DNA of 64,000 nt. Source: Lysobacter luteus (lineage in GTDB: Bacteria; Pseudomonadota; Gammaproteobacteria; Xanthomonadales; Xanthomonadaceae). The translations under genes were made by a program, and so were the position numbers. Positions 1 to 7,880 of this stretch are shown here, piece after piece. The stretch is from positions 372,001-436,000 of the forward strand of contig NZ_OU015430.1 in the NCBI RefSeq assembly GCF_907164845.1, in the 5' to 3' direction. The stretch's first letter is position 1. Each line of letters starts with the position of its first letter. Under the pieces are notes generated by a model. The model saw nothing but the letters and a program-made list of their open reading frames with translations, had not been told where the DNA came from and did no database searches.

Positions 1-189
1 TGCGCGAGCATCCGGCAACTCCGAGGTCCACCTTATCCGCCGCATCGCCGAAAAGCGCTGCTGCAGAAGATCTGGATCCTGCGCAAGCTGCTGCACGGCA
101 TGGACGAGATCGGCGCGATGGAGTTCCTGCTCGACAAGATGAAGAACTCCAAGTCCAATGACGAGTTCTTCGCCTCGATGAAGCGCTGA
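1..189 (+). CDS. rho: Transcription termination factor Rho, C-terminal end (partial, apparently damaged)
   Basis: The last ~44 codons match the extreme C-terminus of Rho, the hexameric RNA helicase that terminates transcription ([32 protein letters not shown] then stop). The gene enters from outside the window. Upstream of residue LLQKIW the same frame is unlike Rho, whereas the +1 frame at about positions 11-58 reads [15 protein letters not shown], which does match Rho. In Rho roughly 22-23 residues (with the SGTRREE segment) lie between those two blocks. Here they are fused with a frame change, so about 65-70 bases appear to be missing. Rho is normally essential in this group, so a sequence or assembly error at the edge is as likely as a real lesion. 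A strong terminator follows 15 bases after the stop. Confidence 0.8.
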   Translation, partial: CASIRQLRGPPYPPHRRKALLQKIWILRKLLHGMDEIGAMEFLLDKMKNSKSNDEFFASMKR

Positions 190-204
190 GTCGCCCCTCG
201 ACGT

Positions 205-237
205 AAAAAAGCCCCGCAGGTCGCGGGGCTTTTTTTT
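205..237 (+). terminator. Rho-independent terminator after rho
   Basis: Perfect stem GCCCCGC (211-217) with GCGGGGC (223-229), five-base loop, flanked by an A run on the left and eight T on the right. The A/T flanks extend the stem, so it could work in both directions. It ends rho transcription before the antiporter gene. Confidence 0.92.
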
Positions 238-307
238 GGTTCATCGTGTAATGCCGGGCGCGGCCCACGTCCCCGCGGCGCCATAATCGCCGGGACGGAG
301 GTGCCTG

Positions 308-2128
308 ATGCACGGTGGTGGACTTGAGCTGGCCCTGGTTTTCCTGCTCGCCGCGGTGATCGCGGTGCCCGTGTTCCGGCGCTTCGGGCTCGGCGCGGTG
401 CTGGGCTACCTGGCCGCGGGCGTGGTGCTGGGGCCCTATGGGATCCGGGTGATCCGCGATGCCGAGCCGGTGCTGGCGGCGTCTGAGATCGGCGTGGTGA
501 TGATGCTGTTCGTGATCGGCCTGGAGCTGTCGCCGGCGCGGTTGAAGGTGATGCGCAGGCCAGTGTTCGGCGCCGGCGGCGCGCAGATGCTGGTCAGCGC
601 GGTAGCGCTGGGCCTGCTGGCGACCCTGGCCGGTTTTGGCTGGCGGACCGCGGTGGTGGTCGGTGCGGGGCTCGCGCTGTCGTCGACCGCGGTGGGACTG
701 CAGCTGCTGTCCGAGCGCAAGACCCTGACCAGCGAGCACGGCCGACTGGCCTTCGCGATCCTGCTGTTCCAGGACCTGTGCGCGATTCCGTTGCTGGCCG
801 CGATCCCCCTGCTCGGCAAGGCGGCGGCGGTGGACGCCGGCGGACTGGGCTGGGACGCCGTGCTGAAGGCGGTCCTGGCGATCGGGGTGCTGGTGGTCGG
901 CGGACGGGTGCTGCTGCGCCATGTGTTCCGGATGGTCGCCCGATCGATGATGCCCGAGGTGTTCACCGGCGCAGCGCTGCTGACGGTGCTGGGATCGGCG
1001 TGGCTGATGCAGATGGCCGGGCTTTCGGCGGGGCTGGGCGCGTTCCTGGCCGGCGTGCTGCTGGCCGACTCGGAGTTCCGCCACGAGCTTGAAGCGCAGA
1101 TCGAGCCGTTCAAGGGGCTGTTGCTGGGCCTGTTCTTCATGGCGGTGGGCATGAACGTCGACCTCAAGCGGGTCATGGCGGAGCCACTGCTGATCGAGCT
1201 GATGGTGCTGGCGTTGCTGACGGTGAAGTTCGCCATCCTGTGGGCCGTCGGCATCCGGCCGGGCGGTCTGTCGGGGCGCGAATCACTGCAGCTCGGCGCG
1301 GTGCTCGCGGTCGGCGGCGAGTTCGCGTTCGTGGTGTTCTCCGAAGCGGTCAGGGCGGGCCTGCTTGACGACGTCATGCGCGACCGGCTGGTCGCCGCGG
1401 TGGGCGTGTCGATGGCCCTGACCCCGTTGTTGATGATCGGGGTGGCGCGCCTGTTGCGGGGGCACCCGGTCGCCCGGCCCGAGCGCGATTACGACCCGCT
1501 GCCGGAGGACGGTCATCCCCAGGTACTGATCGCCGGGTTCGGCCGCTTCGGCCAGATCGTCGCGCGGTTGCTGGTCGCCCAGAAAGTCCCGTTCATCGCG
1601 ATCGAGCACAGCGCAGACCAGGTCGATTTCATGCGCCGGTTCGGCAATCCGCTGTTTTACGGCGACCCGGCCAAGCCCGAGCTGTTGCGCTCGGCCGGCG
1701 CGGCCCACGTGCGGGTGTTCGTGGTCGCGATCGACGACGTCGAATCGAGCCTGCGCACGGTGCGGGTGATCCGGCGGATGTACCCGGATGCAAAAGTCCT
1801 CGCCCGGGCGCGCGACCGGCGCCACGCCTGGGCGCTGATGGACCTGGGCGCGCAGGCGCTGCGCGAGATGCTGCTCTCAAGCCTCAAACTGGGAGAGGAC
1901 GTGCTCGTCGCGCTCGGCGTGCCGGCCGATGTCGCCCACGAGCATGCGCAGAGGTTCCTGGCCCTCGACCAACGACTGCTCAACGCCCAGTACCTCGTCC
2001 ACGACGACGAGGCCGCGGTGCTGCAGGCGTCCAGCGACGCGCGGCGGGAGCTGGAACAGCTGTTCGATGCCGACCGGGGCGAAGGCGTGCTGGGCGGCAT
2101 CACCCGCGAAGCGGCACCGCGCGCCTGA
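308..2128 (+). CDS. kefC: CPA2 family K+/H+ antiporter with RCK (TrkA-N) domain, KefC-like
   Basis: 606-residue inner-membrane monovalent cation:proton antiporter. Residues 1 to about 375 are hydrophobic, with about 12 membrane segments typical of the Na_H_Exchanger fold. Residues ~400-520 form a cytoplasmic nucleotide-binding RCK domain with the Rossmann motif GFGRFGQIVARLL and the ligand-region block FYGDPAKPELL, close to Kef proteins (GFGRFGQ...FYGDA). In the family this exports K+ in exchange for protons and protects against electrophiles. The C-terminal tail resembles KefC (ALGVPADVAHEHAQRF). The ATG is preceded by GGAGG at 297-301. No kefF/kefG ancillary oxidoreductase lies next to it. 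The assignment to KefC rather than KefB or YbaL is by motif resemblance only. Confidence 0.9.
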   Translation: MHGGGLELALVFLLAAVIAVPVFRRFGLGAVLGYLAAGVVLGPYGIRVIRDAEPVLAASEIGVVMMLFVIGLELSPARLKVMRRPVFGAGGAQMLVSAVALGLLATLAGFGWRTAVVVGAGLALSSTAVGLQLLSERKTLTSEHGRLAFAILLFQDLCAIPLLAAIPLLGKAAAVDAGGLGWDAVLKAVLAIGVLVVGGRVLLRHVFRMVARSMMPEVFTGAALLTVLGSAWLMQMAGLSAGLGAFLAGVLLADSEFRHELEAQIEPFKGLLLGLFFMAVGMNVDLKRVMAEPLLIELMVLALLTVKFAILWAVGIRPGGLSGRESLQLGAVLAVGGEFAFVVFSEAVRAGLLDDVMRDRLVAAVGVSMALTPLLMIGVARLLRGHPVARPERDYDPLPEDGHPQVLIAGFGRFGQIVARLLVAQKVPFIAIEHSADQVDFMRRFGNPLFYGDPAKPELLRSAGAAHVRVFVVAIDDVESSLRTVRVIRRMYPDAKVLARARDRRHAWALMDLGAQALREMLLSSLKLGEDVLVALGVPADVAHEHAQRFLALDQRLLNAQYLVHDDEAAVLQASSDARRELEQLFDADRGEGVLGGITREAAPRA

Positions 2129-2136
2129 CCCCGGTT

Positions 2137-2166
2137 GGTGTCCGCCGCAGGATCAGGGCGGACACC
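2137..2166. terminator. Possible bidirectional terminator between convergent genes
   Basis: Ten-base perfect inverted repeat GGTGTCCGCC (2137-2146) and GGCGGACACC (2157-2166) with a 10-base loop, in the 53-base gap between the converging antiporter and TonB_C-like genes. There is no T tract on either side, so intrinsic termination is uncertain. Confidence 0.45.
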
Positions 2167-2181
2167 GTCAGGGCCGGAAGG

Positions 2182-3036
2182 TCAGCTCCCGTTGGGTCCC
2201 GTCAGCAGCCGTGGCCCGTGTTGCCCGAGCGGGTAGATGCCGCCGGCCGCCAGTGCGTCCGGCGAGAAGCCGCGCTCGTCCTCGCTGATCCAGGGGATTT
2301 CCTGTCGCGGACCCGGCACATAGGCCTGCCACTGGCCGTACTCCGGCTTGCTGCCGCGTCCGATGTTGAAACTGACCGGCACCCGCACCGACCAGTGGGT
2401 CTCGCCGGCGGCCAGTCCGTCGGTCGGCGGGACGAACGTCCATCTCCGTGCGGCAGCGATGCTGGCCTGCGCAAGGGTCCGACGGTAGAGCCGCATCTGG
2501 TTTTCGCCGGCCACGACCTTGAGGTTGACCTGCTCGGCAATGACGTCCTCGACGGTCCCGTCGATGCCGAACCGGGCCACGAGATAGACCGTGCCCGATA
2601 CCCCCGCGACCAGCATGCTGCCGGGGTAGCGGGGCGGCGTACGCACGCCATTGCGTGGCATCTGGCCGGGGGGGACCTCGCCGAACTTCGCGCTGCGGAC
2701 TTCGGCAACGTACTGGTCCTCATCGAGCTGGCGTGCGACCAGCCGCAGGCTCATCGAGGTTCGGGCCGGGGCGGCGACGCCATCCACCAGCACCGGTTCG
2801 AAGCGCCACGCGCCGGCCGCCTTCGTGACGAGATCGACCACGGCCGGCGGCAGTTCGTCAACGCGGTCCAGCCGGTAGCCGCTGACGCGGCCGTCGGGCT
2901 CGATGTCGACCGTGCCGGTGACCAGCATGCTGGCCTCCGCCGTCTCCCTCACGCCGCGCGGGCCGGTGGCCAGCACGCTGCCCGCGGCCAGCAGCACGAC
3001 CAGGGCCAGGCCCCATCGCAAGAAGTTCCGTTCCAT
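2182..3036 (-). CDS. Secreted protein with two TonB_C-like domains
   Basis: 284 residues. The N-terminus (MERNFLRWGLALVVLLAAG) is a signal peptide or membrane anchor, so the protein should be periplasmic. Two regions look like the TonB C-terminal fold: ~35-105 (TGTVDIEPDGRVSGYRL ... AWRFEPVLVDG) and ~140-225 (SGTVYLVARFGIDGTVEDV ... ARRWTFVPP ... WSVRVPVSFNIG). This is the pattern of energy-transducer-like proteins, but the Pro-rich spacer of true TonB is missing, as are exbB/exbD neighbours. A periplasmic binding or envelope role is therefore more likely than energy transduction. The start at 3036 was chosen over an upstream in-frame ATG because GGAGACG precedes it and the signal peptide begins there. 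It converges on the antiporter gene. Confidence 0.75.
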   Translation of the reverse strand: MERNFLRWGLALVVLLAAGSVLATGPRGVRETAEASMLVTGTVDIEPDGRVSGYRLDRVDELPPAVVDLVTKAAGAWRFEPVLVDGVAAPARTSMSLRLVARQLDEDQYVAEVRSAKFGEVPPGQMPRNGVRTPPRYPGSMLVAGVSGTVYLVARFGIDGTVEDVIAEQVNLKVVAGENQMRLYRRTLAQASIAAARRWTFVPPTDGLAAGETHWSVRVPVSFNIGRGSKPEYGQWQAYVPGPRQEIPWISEDERGFSPDALAAGGIYPLGQHGPRLLTGPNGS

Positions 3037-3103
3037 GAATCGTCTCCTGTCGGCGAAGCCCGGAGTATAGACGGCGCCGGGGACTGGCCCCGGCGGGCTG
3101 GTG

Positions 3104-6100
3104 TCAGCCGCGGTCGCGCAGGAAACGGGCCATCGACACATCGCCGCCGGGCGGTCCGGGCGGCGCGAACTCGGCGGCGATGTCGACGAAACCGCGCATC
3201 ACGGCGATCTCGCGCGGGCTGCGGTTGAGGCCATCGCGCAGGTCCGGATCGGCGCCGGCGCGCAACAGCCACTGCACCACCTGCAACAGGCCATGCAGCG
3301 CGGCCAGGTGCAGTGGGCCGAAGCCGCGCGGGTCCTGCACGTCGAGTCGCGCATCGTGGTCGGTCAGTTGTTCCAGCGCGGCGACAAGCACGGCCTCGTC
3401 GGCAGCGCTGCCGGGCTCGGCGCGTGCGCCAAGCAACAACAGCAGCGGCGTCGCGCCGCCGGCATCGGCGTTGATGTCGGCCTCGCCATTGGCCAGCAGC
3501 AGGGTGTCGAACAGCGCCACCAGGCGGGTACGCTCGCGCGCATTGAAACCGAACATCGCAGCGCAGTGCATCGCGGTCCGCCCCTGGGCGTCGACTGCAT
3601 GCACGTCGGCGCCGGCGCCGAGCAGGCGCGCGGCGAGGTCGGGCAGGCCGAGCGCGCAGGCAACCATCAGGACGGTGAGGTCGCCGGGCAGGCGCTGTTC
3701 GATGTCGGCGCCGGCGGCCAGCAGACGGTCGACGATGTCGGCGTGGCGCATGCTGACCGCCGCCGACAGCGGCGTCGCGCCCGAGCCCGCCGCGCGCTGG
3801 GGGTCGGCCCCGCGTGCCAGCAGCAGGTCGACCACCGCGCGGTGGCCGCCACCAGCCGCGCGCAGCAACGCGCTGCAGCCCTGGCTGTCGAGCGCATCCA
3901 CGGGAAGGCCCAGGTCCAGCAGCCGGCGTACCGCATCGGCATCGCCAACGATCGCGGCCGCCGGGACGTCGGCCGGGCCAAGGCGACGGCGCGGCAGCGG
4001 CCAGCCACGCCAGTCGAGCCAGTCGGCCAGGTCGCGCCGGCCGGCAGACAGCGCCACGCCGAGCGGCGTCTGGCCATCGGCGGCGCGCAGGTCGGGCGAA
4101 GCCCCATGCGCGACCAGCTGGCGCAGCATTCCGTCTCGGCCAAGCGCGGCCGCCAGGTGCAGCGGGCTCATGCCGTGGCTGTCGCGCACGTCCAGGCCGG
4201 CGCCGCTCTGCAGCAGGCGGTCCAGGACGCGCGACCAGCCCAACCGCACCGCGAGCGCCAGCGGCGGGTCGCCGGCCGGGCTGGGCGCGAAGGGGTCGGC
4301 GCCGCGGTCCAGCAGCTCCAGGGCAGTGGGTTCCAGCTCGCGCGCCATCGGCTCGGCGGCGGCGCAGGCGGCCATGAAGCGGGCCAGGTTGCCGGCGCCC
4401 GCAGGCGAAACACCCCGGCGCAACAGCGCCTGCAGCGTTGCGAGCGCGGACGGGCCGCGGTCGAGCAAGAGCACCAGTGGCGTACGTCCGCGGCCGTCGC
4501 GAACTTCCGGGTCGGCGCCGCGCGACAGCAGCCAGTCGACCTGGTGTGGCGGCACCACGCCGTCGCCGTCGTGCAGCAGCGCGCCGAGCTCGGCCGGGCC
4601 GAGCAGCGCAGCAACCGCATCGAGCTGGTGTTCGCGACCTTCGCCCAGGCCTTCGCGCAACAGCGCGGCCGGCGCGCGGTCGGGTACCGCCTGGTCACCG
4701 CCGACACTGGCCGGCAGGGCATGCGCGGGGTCCAGCACCGCGACCAGCGACCAGCGCCCGGCGGCCGCGGCGCGCTCGATCGCGCGCTTGCCGTCGGCAT
4801 CGGTGCGGGCCGGATCGATGCCGAGCGCGAGCAGCCGCTGGACCAGTTCGGGGCTGCCGCCCTCGGCCATGCAGGCCAGCATCAGCAGGTCGCGGCCCTG
4901 ATCGTCGGCGGCGCTGGCCGCGTCGTGGCGATCGGCCGGCACCGCATCGAGCAGGCGACCCAGCAGGGCCAGGTGCCCACCGCGTGCAGCCTCGTGCAGC
5001 GGTGTGCGGCCGTGGTCGTCGGCGGCGATCGGGTCGGCGCCGGCCGCCAGCAGGGCGTCGACGATCGCCTCGTGCCCGGCCAGTGCGGCCTCGTGCAGGG
5101 CACGGCGGCCGTCGCGGCCACGGGCGTCGACCTTGGCCTTGAGCTTGAGCAGCAGTTGCACCCCGGCGACGTCGTCGTCCTCGCCACCGGCGGCCGACAG
5201 CAGGGCGGGCTGGCCGTCGACGGGCTCCGGACGGGCACCACGCTCGAGCAGGAAGCGGGTGAGCCGCCAGTTGCCGGCCGCGCACGCGACCCCCAGCGGC
5301 GACAGGCCGTCGTGGTTCAGCACCTCCAGTTCCGCCGCGGCGTCGCGCAGCAGGGCGGCCACGCCCGGGTCGGAGCTGCGGGCGGCGAAATGCAGCGGGG
5401 TGTTGCCCTCGGCGTCGGTCACGCGCGAATCGGCGCCGTTGGCCAGCAGCGTCATGACCGCATCGGGGCGTCCATGCCAGCTGTCGCGGGTGGCGGCCAG
5501 CAGCGGCGTCATCCCGGCGTGGGCGACGTTGAGGTCGACGCCGCGCGCAATGAGCTCGCGCAGCAGGCGCAGGTCGGGCAGCACCGCGGCCAGCACGGCC
5601 AGGCTGCGCTGATCGCGGTCGTCGGAGGGCGGCGGAGCGTGCGGATCAGCGCCGGCCTCGATCAGCTCGAGCGCGCGTTCCACCCGGCCACCCCTGGCGG
5701 CCTCGTACAGGGCCGGCTCCAGCGGTTCCGCCGGTGGTGCTGTTGGTGCGGCCACCGGGGACGCGATGACGATGTCGTCCACCAGCGGCGCCGCGGCCAG
5801 GGCCGGTTCCGCTGCCAGCGCGGGCTCCGGTGCGGGTGGCTCGGGCAGCGCTTCGTCGACGTACTCGTCCTCGTCGAAGAACCGCAGCGCCTCGGGCGGT
5901 GCGACGCGCTGCAGCCAGGCGTGCAGGCCAGCCGAAGCCAGCAGCAACGCCACCGCGGCGACCCAGCGCAACGCGCCATCGACCAACGCCGGCCAGGCCA
6001 GCAGCACCACCAGGCCGGCGACAGCGGCAATCGCGACCGCCACGCCAAGTCCGCGCCACGCACCGGGCTCCAACCCGGCCAGCGCGCGCCAGTGGTCGCC

Positions 6101-6490
6101 CAGCGCACCGTCGTCGCGCTCCAGTCCCTGCCAGAGCGGCCACAGCCGCCACAGCACCAGCAGCGCCACGCCGACCACCGCGCTCAGCGCGAATGCGGCC
6201 ATCAACGAGCCACCGTCGAGCAGCGCGGTCAACGGCCAGGCCACCGCCAACGCCAGGCCGGCCACCACGCCGGCCCACACCACCACCAGCGGCATCGCGC
6301 TGCGGCGCAGGCGCTCCAGCGCAAGCGGCTGGCGGGTGCGCCAATGGCGCGCGGCCAGCGCGAACAGCGGCTGTGCGAGGGTGCCCGCGAGGGCGCCGGC
6401 CCATCCACCGATGCCGGCGAGCAGCGCCAGCACCGCGGCGACGGCACCAAGGCCGGCCAGCGGGGCGTGCTTCACGGGCAACTCAGGCAT
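3104..6490 (-). CDS. Large membrane-anchored ankyrin repeat protein
   Basis: 1128 residues. The first ~200 residues hold about six hydrophobic segments, followed by an acidic/Pro-Ala linker (~205-265, FFDEDEYVDE). From ~265 to the end there are some 20 or more ankyrin repeats (recurrent GxTPLHxAA, LLxxGADP, DxxGRTALH patterns), probably cytoplasmic. Ankyrin arrays bind proteins; the partner is unknown. The last repeats end in GFVDIAAEFAPPGPPGG. The start codon overlaps the stop of the upstream YcgL gene by 8 bases, so the two should be translationally coupled. Length and repeat number are far above the usual bacterial ankyrin protein. Strong GC-rich codon bias is normal for the region. Confidence 0.85.
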   Translation of the reverse strand: MPELPVKHAPLAGLGAVAAVLALLAGIGGWAGALAGTLAQPLFALAARHWRTRQPLALERLRRSAMPLVVVWAGVVAGLALAVAWPLTALLDGGSLMAAFALSAVVGVALLVLWRLWPLWQGLERDDGALGDHWRALAGLEPGAWRGLGVAVAIAAVAGLVVLLAWPALVDGALRWVAAVALLLASAGLHAWLQRVAPPEALRFFDEDEYVDEALPEPPAPEPALAAEPALAAAPLVDDIVIASPVAAPTAPPAEPLEPALYEAARGGRVERALELIEAGADPHAPPPSDDRDQRSLAVLAAVLPDLRLLRELIARGVDLNVAHAGMTPLLAATRDSWHGRPDAVMTLLANGADSRVTDAEGNTPLHFAARSSDPGVAALLRDAAAELEVLNHDGLSPLGVACAAGNWRLTRFLLERGARPEPVDGQPALLSAAGGEDDDVAGVQLLLKLKAKVDARGRDGRRALHEAALAGHEAIVDALLAAGADPIAADDHGRTPLHEAARGGHLALLGRLLDAVPADRHDAASAADDQGRDLLMLACMAEGGSPELVQRLLALGIDPARTDADGKRAIERAAAAGRWSLVAVLDPAHALPASVGGDQAVPDRAPAALLREGLGEGREHQLDAVAALLGPAELGALLHDGDGVVPPHQVDWLLSRGADPEVRDGRGRTPLVLLLDRGPSALATLQALLRRGVSPAGAGNLARFMAACAAAEPMARELEPTALELLDRGADPFAPSPAGDPPLALAVRLGWSRVLDRLLQSGAGLDVRDSHGMSPLHLAAALGRDGMLRQLVAHGASPDLRAADGQTPLGVALSAGRRDLADWLDWRGWPLPRRRLGPADVPAAAIVGDADAVRRLLDLGLPVDALDSQGCSALLRAAGGGHRAVVDLLLARGADPQRAAGSGATPLSAAVSMRHADIVDRLLAAGADIEQRLPGDLTVLMVACALGLPDLAARLLGAGADVHAVDAQGRTAMHCAAMFGFNARERTRLVALFDTLLLANGEADINADAGGATPLLLLLGARAEPGSAADEAVLVAALEQLTDHDARLDVQDPRGFGPLHLAALHGLLQVVQWLLRAGADPDLRDGLNRSPREIAVMRGFVDIAAEFAPPGPPGGDVSMARFLRDRG

Positions 6491-6755
6491 CGGTGCCCCA
6501 GTCCTCGGTCATCGGGTCCACCGCGCCGTTGGGCGGCATCTGCAGGTGGAACCCGCGGGTCGCCAGGTTCTCGCGGACCGTCGCCGCATCGCCGCGGGCC
6601 AGCTTGCGGTCGGGCGTGACGTCAAGTTCCATGACGAACTGCAACCGGCCCAGCGCGTCGCGCACGGGCGCGGGCACGCGGTCGAAATCGTCGCGCGCGG
6701 CGAGGAACACGTAGGTGTCGTCCTTGCGGAGGCTCTTGTAGATATGCGCTTGCAT
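6483..6755 (-). CDS. ycgL: YcgL domain protein (DUF709 family)
   Basis: 90 residues, beginning MQAHIYKSLRKDDTYVFLA, the hallmark start of YcgL proteins, with the conserved family blocks LGRLQFVMELDVTP and LATRGFHLQMPP. Small cytoplasmic protein of unknown biochemical role. The start at 6755 was preferred to an upstream in-frame codon at 6830, because the extra 25 residues are Pro/Arg-rich and the family begins at MQAxIYKS. Its 3' end overlaps the start of the ankyrin gene by 8 bases, which is an operon signal. Confidence 0.88.
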   Translation of the reverse strand: MQAHIYKSLRKDDTYVFLAARDDFDRVPAPVRDALGRLQFVMELDVTPDRKLARGDAATVRENLATRGFHLQMPPNGAVDPMTEDWGTDA

Positions 6756-6866
6756 GGGCGGCGGCCGGGGAAGCTGCGCGACGGGGGCTGGCGACAAGCA
6801 TACCCGCAGCCCGCGGGGGCGCGAATCCAACGTTCAGCGGGGGTCGATGCCCGTCGCGCAAGCGCT

Positions 6867-7880
6867 TCAGTGATAGCCGGCGTCCGCCGCCACCTTGCCC
6901 TTGAACACGCTGTAGGACCACCACGTGTAACCCAGGATCGCCGGCAGCAGGAACACCAGCCCGGCCAGTACGAACCCCTGCGACGACGGCGGCGAGGCCG
7001 CGTCCCAGATGGTCATGGCAGGCGGCACGATGTTGGGCCAGATACCCAGCACCAGCCCGGCGAAGCCAAGCGCGAAGAAGCACAGCGTGAGCACGAACGG
7101 GCGTGCGTCGCGCCCCTCGCGCATCGCTGCGCGCCACAGCGCGACCGCATTGGCGAGCACCAGCAGCGGCACCGGTGCGAGCCACCAGAAGTTCCCGTCC
7201 TCGAACCAGCGCGCCATGATCCGCGAGTCCAGGAACGGCAGCCATGCACTCACCAGTCCCATGAACGCGGCGACCACGAGCACCAGCGGCCGGGCCAGCA
7301 CGCGCGCGACTTTCTGCAGTGGTCCTTCGGTCTTGAGGATCAGCCAGCCGGACCCGAGCAGCGCATAGCCGAACACCACCGCGATGCCGGTCAGCATCGA
7401 GAACGGGCTGAACCAGCCGAACGCGCCGCCGAGGTACTGGCCCCCTTCCAGCGGCATCCCTTCGACCAGTGCGCCGAGGATGACGCCCTGCGCGAACGCG
7501 GCCAGCATCGAGCCCAGCGAGAACGCCGCGCCCCAGAACGGCTTGGCCCGCCGCGCCTTGAACCGGAATTCGAACGCAACGCCACGGAAGATCAACGCGA
7601 TCAGCATCAGCAGCACCGGGAGGTACAGTGCCGACAGCACCAGCGCGTACGCCTTCGGGAACGCCGCCAGTAAACCGGCACCACCCAGTACCAGCCAGGT
7701 CTCGTTTCCGTCCCAGATCGGCGCGGCGGTATTCATCATGTGGTCCAGCTGGCCCTCGTCCTCGGCGAACGGCGCGAGGATGCCGAGGCCGAGCACGAAG
7801 CCGTCCAGCAGCACGTACATCAGCACGCCAAAGCCGATCACGCCGAACCAGACCACCGGCAACACCGTCTGCAAGTCCAT
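6867..7880 (-). CDS. cydB: Cytochrome bd ubiquinol oxidase subunit II
   Basis: 337 residues, hydrophobic throughout, with about eight to nine membrane spans. The start (MDLQTVLPVVWFGVIGFGVL), WDGNETWLVLGG and FRGVAFEFRF are characteristic of CydB/CioB. With subunit I it forms the bd-type quinol:O2 oxidoreductase in the inner membrane, which reduces O2 to water without pumping protons and sustains respiration at low oxygen or with cyanide. The start codon overlaps the stop of the subunit I gene (TGATG). No cydX-like small ORF and no cydCD assembly genes are seen next to it. Confidence 0.95.
   Translation of the reverse strand: MDLQTVLPVVWFGVIGFGVLMYVLLDGFVLGLGILAPFAEDEGQLDHMMNTAAPIWDGNETWLVLGGAGLLAAFPKAYALVLSALYLPVLLMLIALIFRGVAFEFRFKARRAKPFWGAAFSLGSMLAAFAQGVILGALVEGMPLEGGQYLGGAFGWFSPFSMLTGIAVVFGYALLGSGWLILKTEGPLQKVARVLARPLVLVVAAFMGLVSAWLPFLDSRIMARWFEDGNFWWLAPVPLLVLANAVALWRAAMREGRDARPFVLTLCFFALGFAGLVLGIWPNIVPPAMTIWDAASPPSSQGFVLAGLVFLLPAILGYTWWSYSVFKGKVAADAGYH

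Noticed and set aside
3101-6619. Long plus-strand ORF of 1172 codons
   Set aside because: Antisense to the ankyrin gene; its protein is Arg/Gln/Ala-rich low complexity typical of a shadow frame in high GC.
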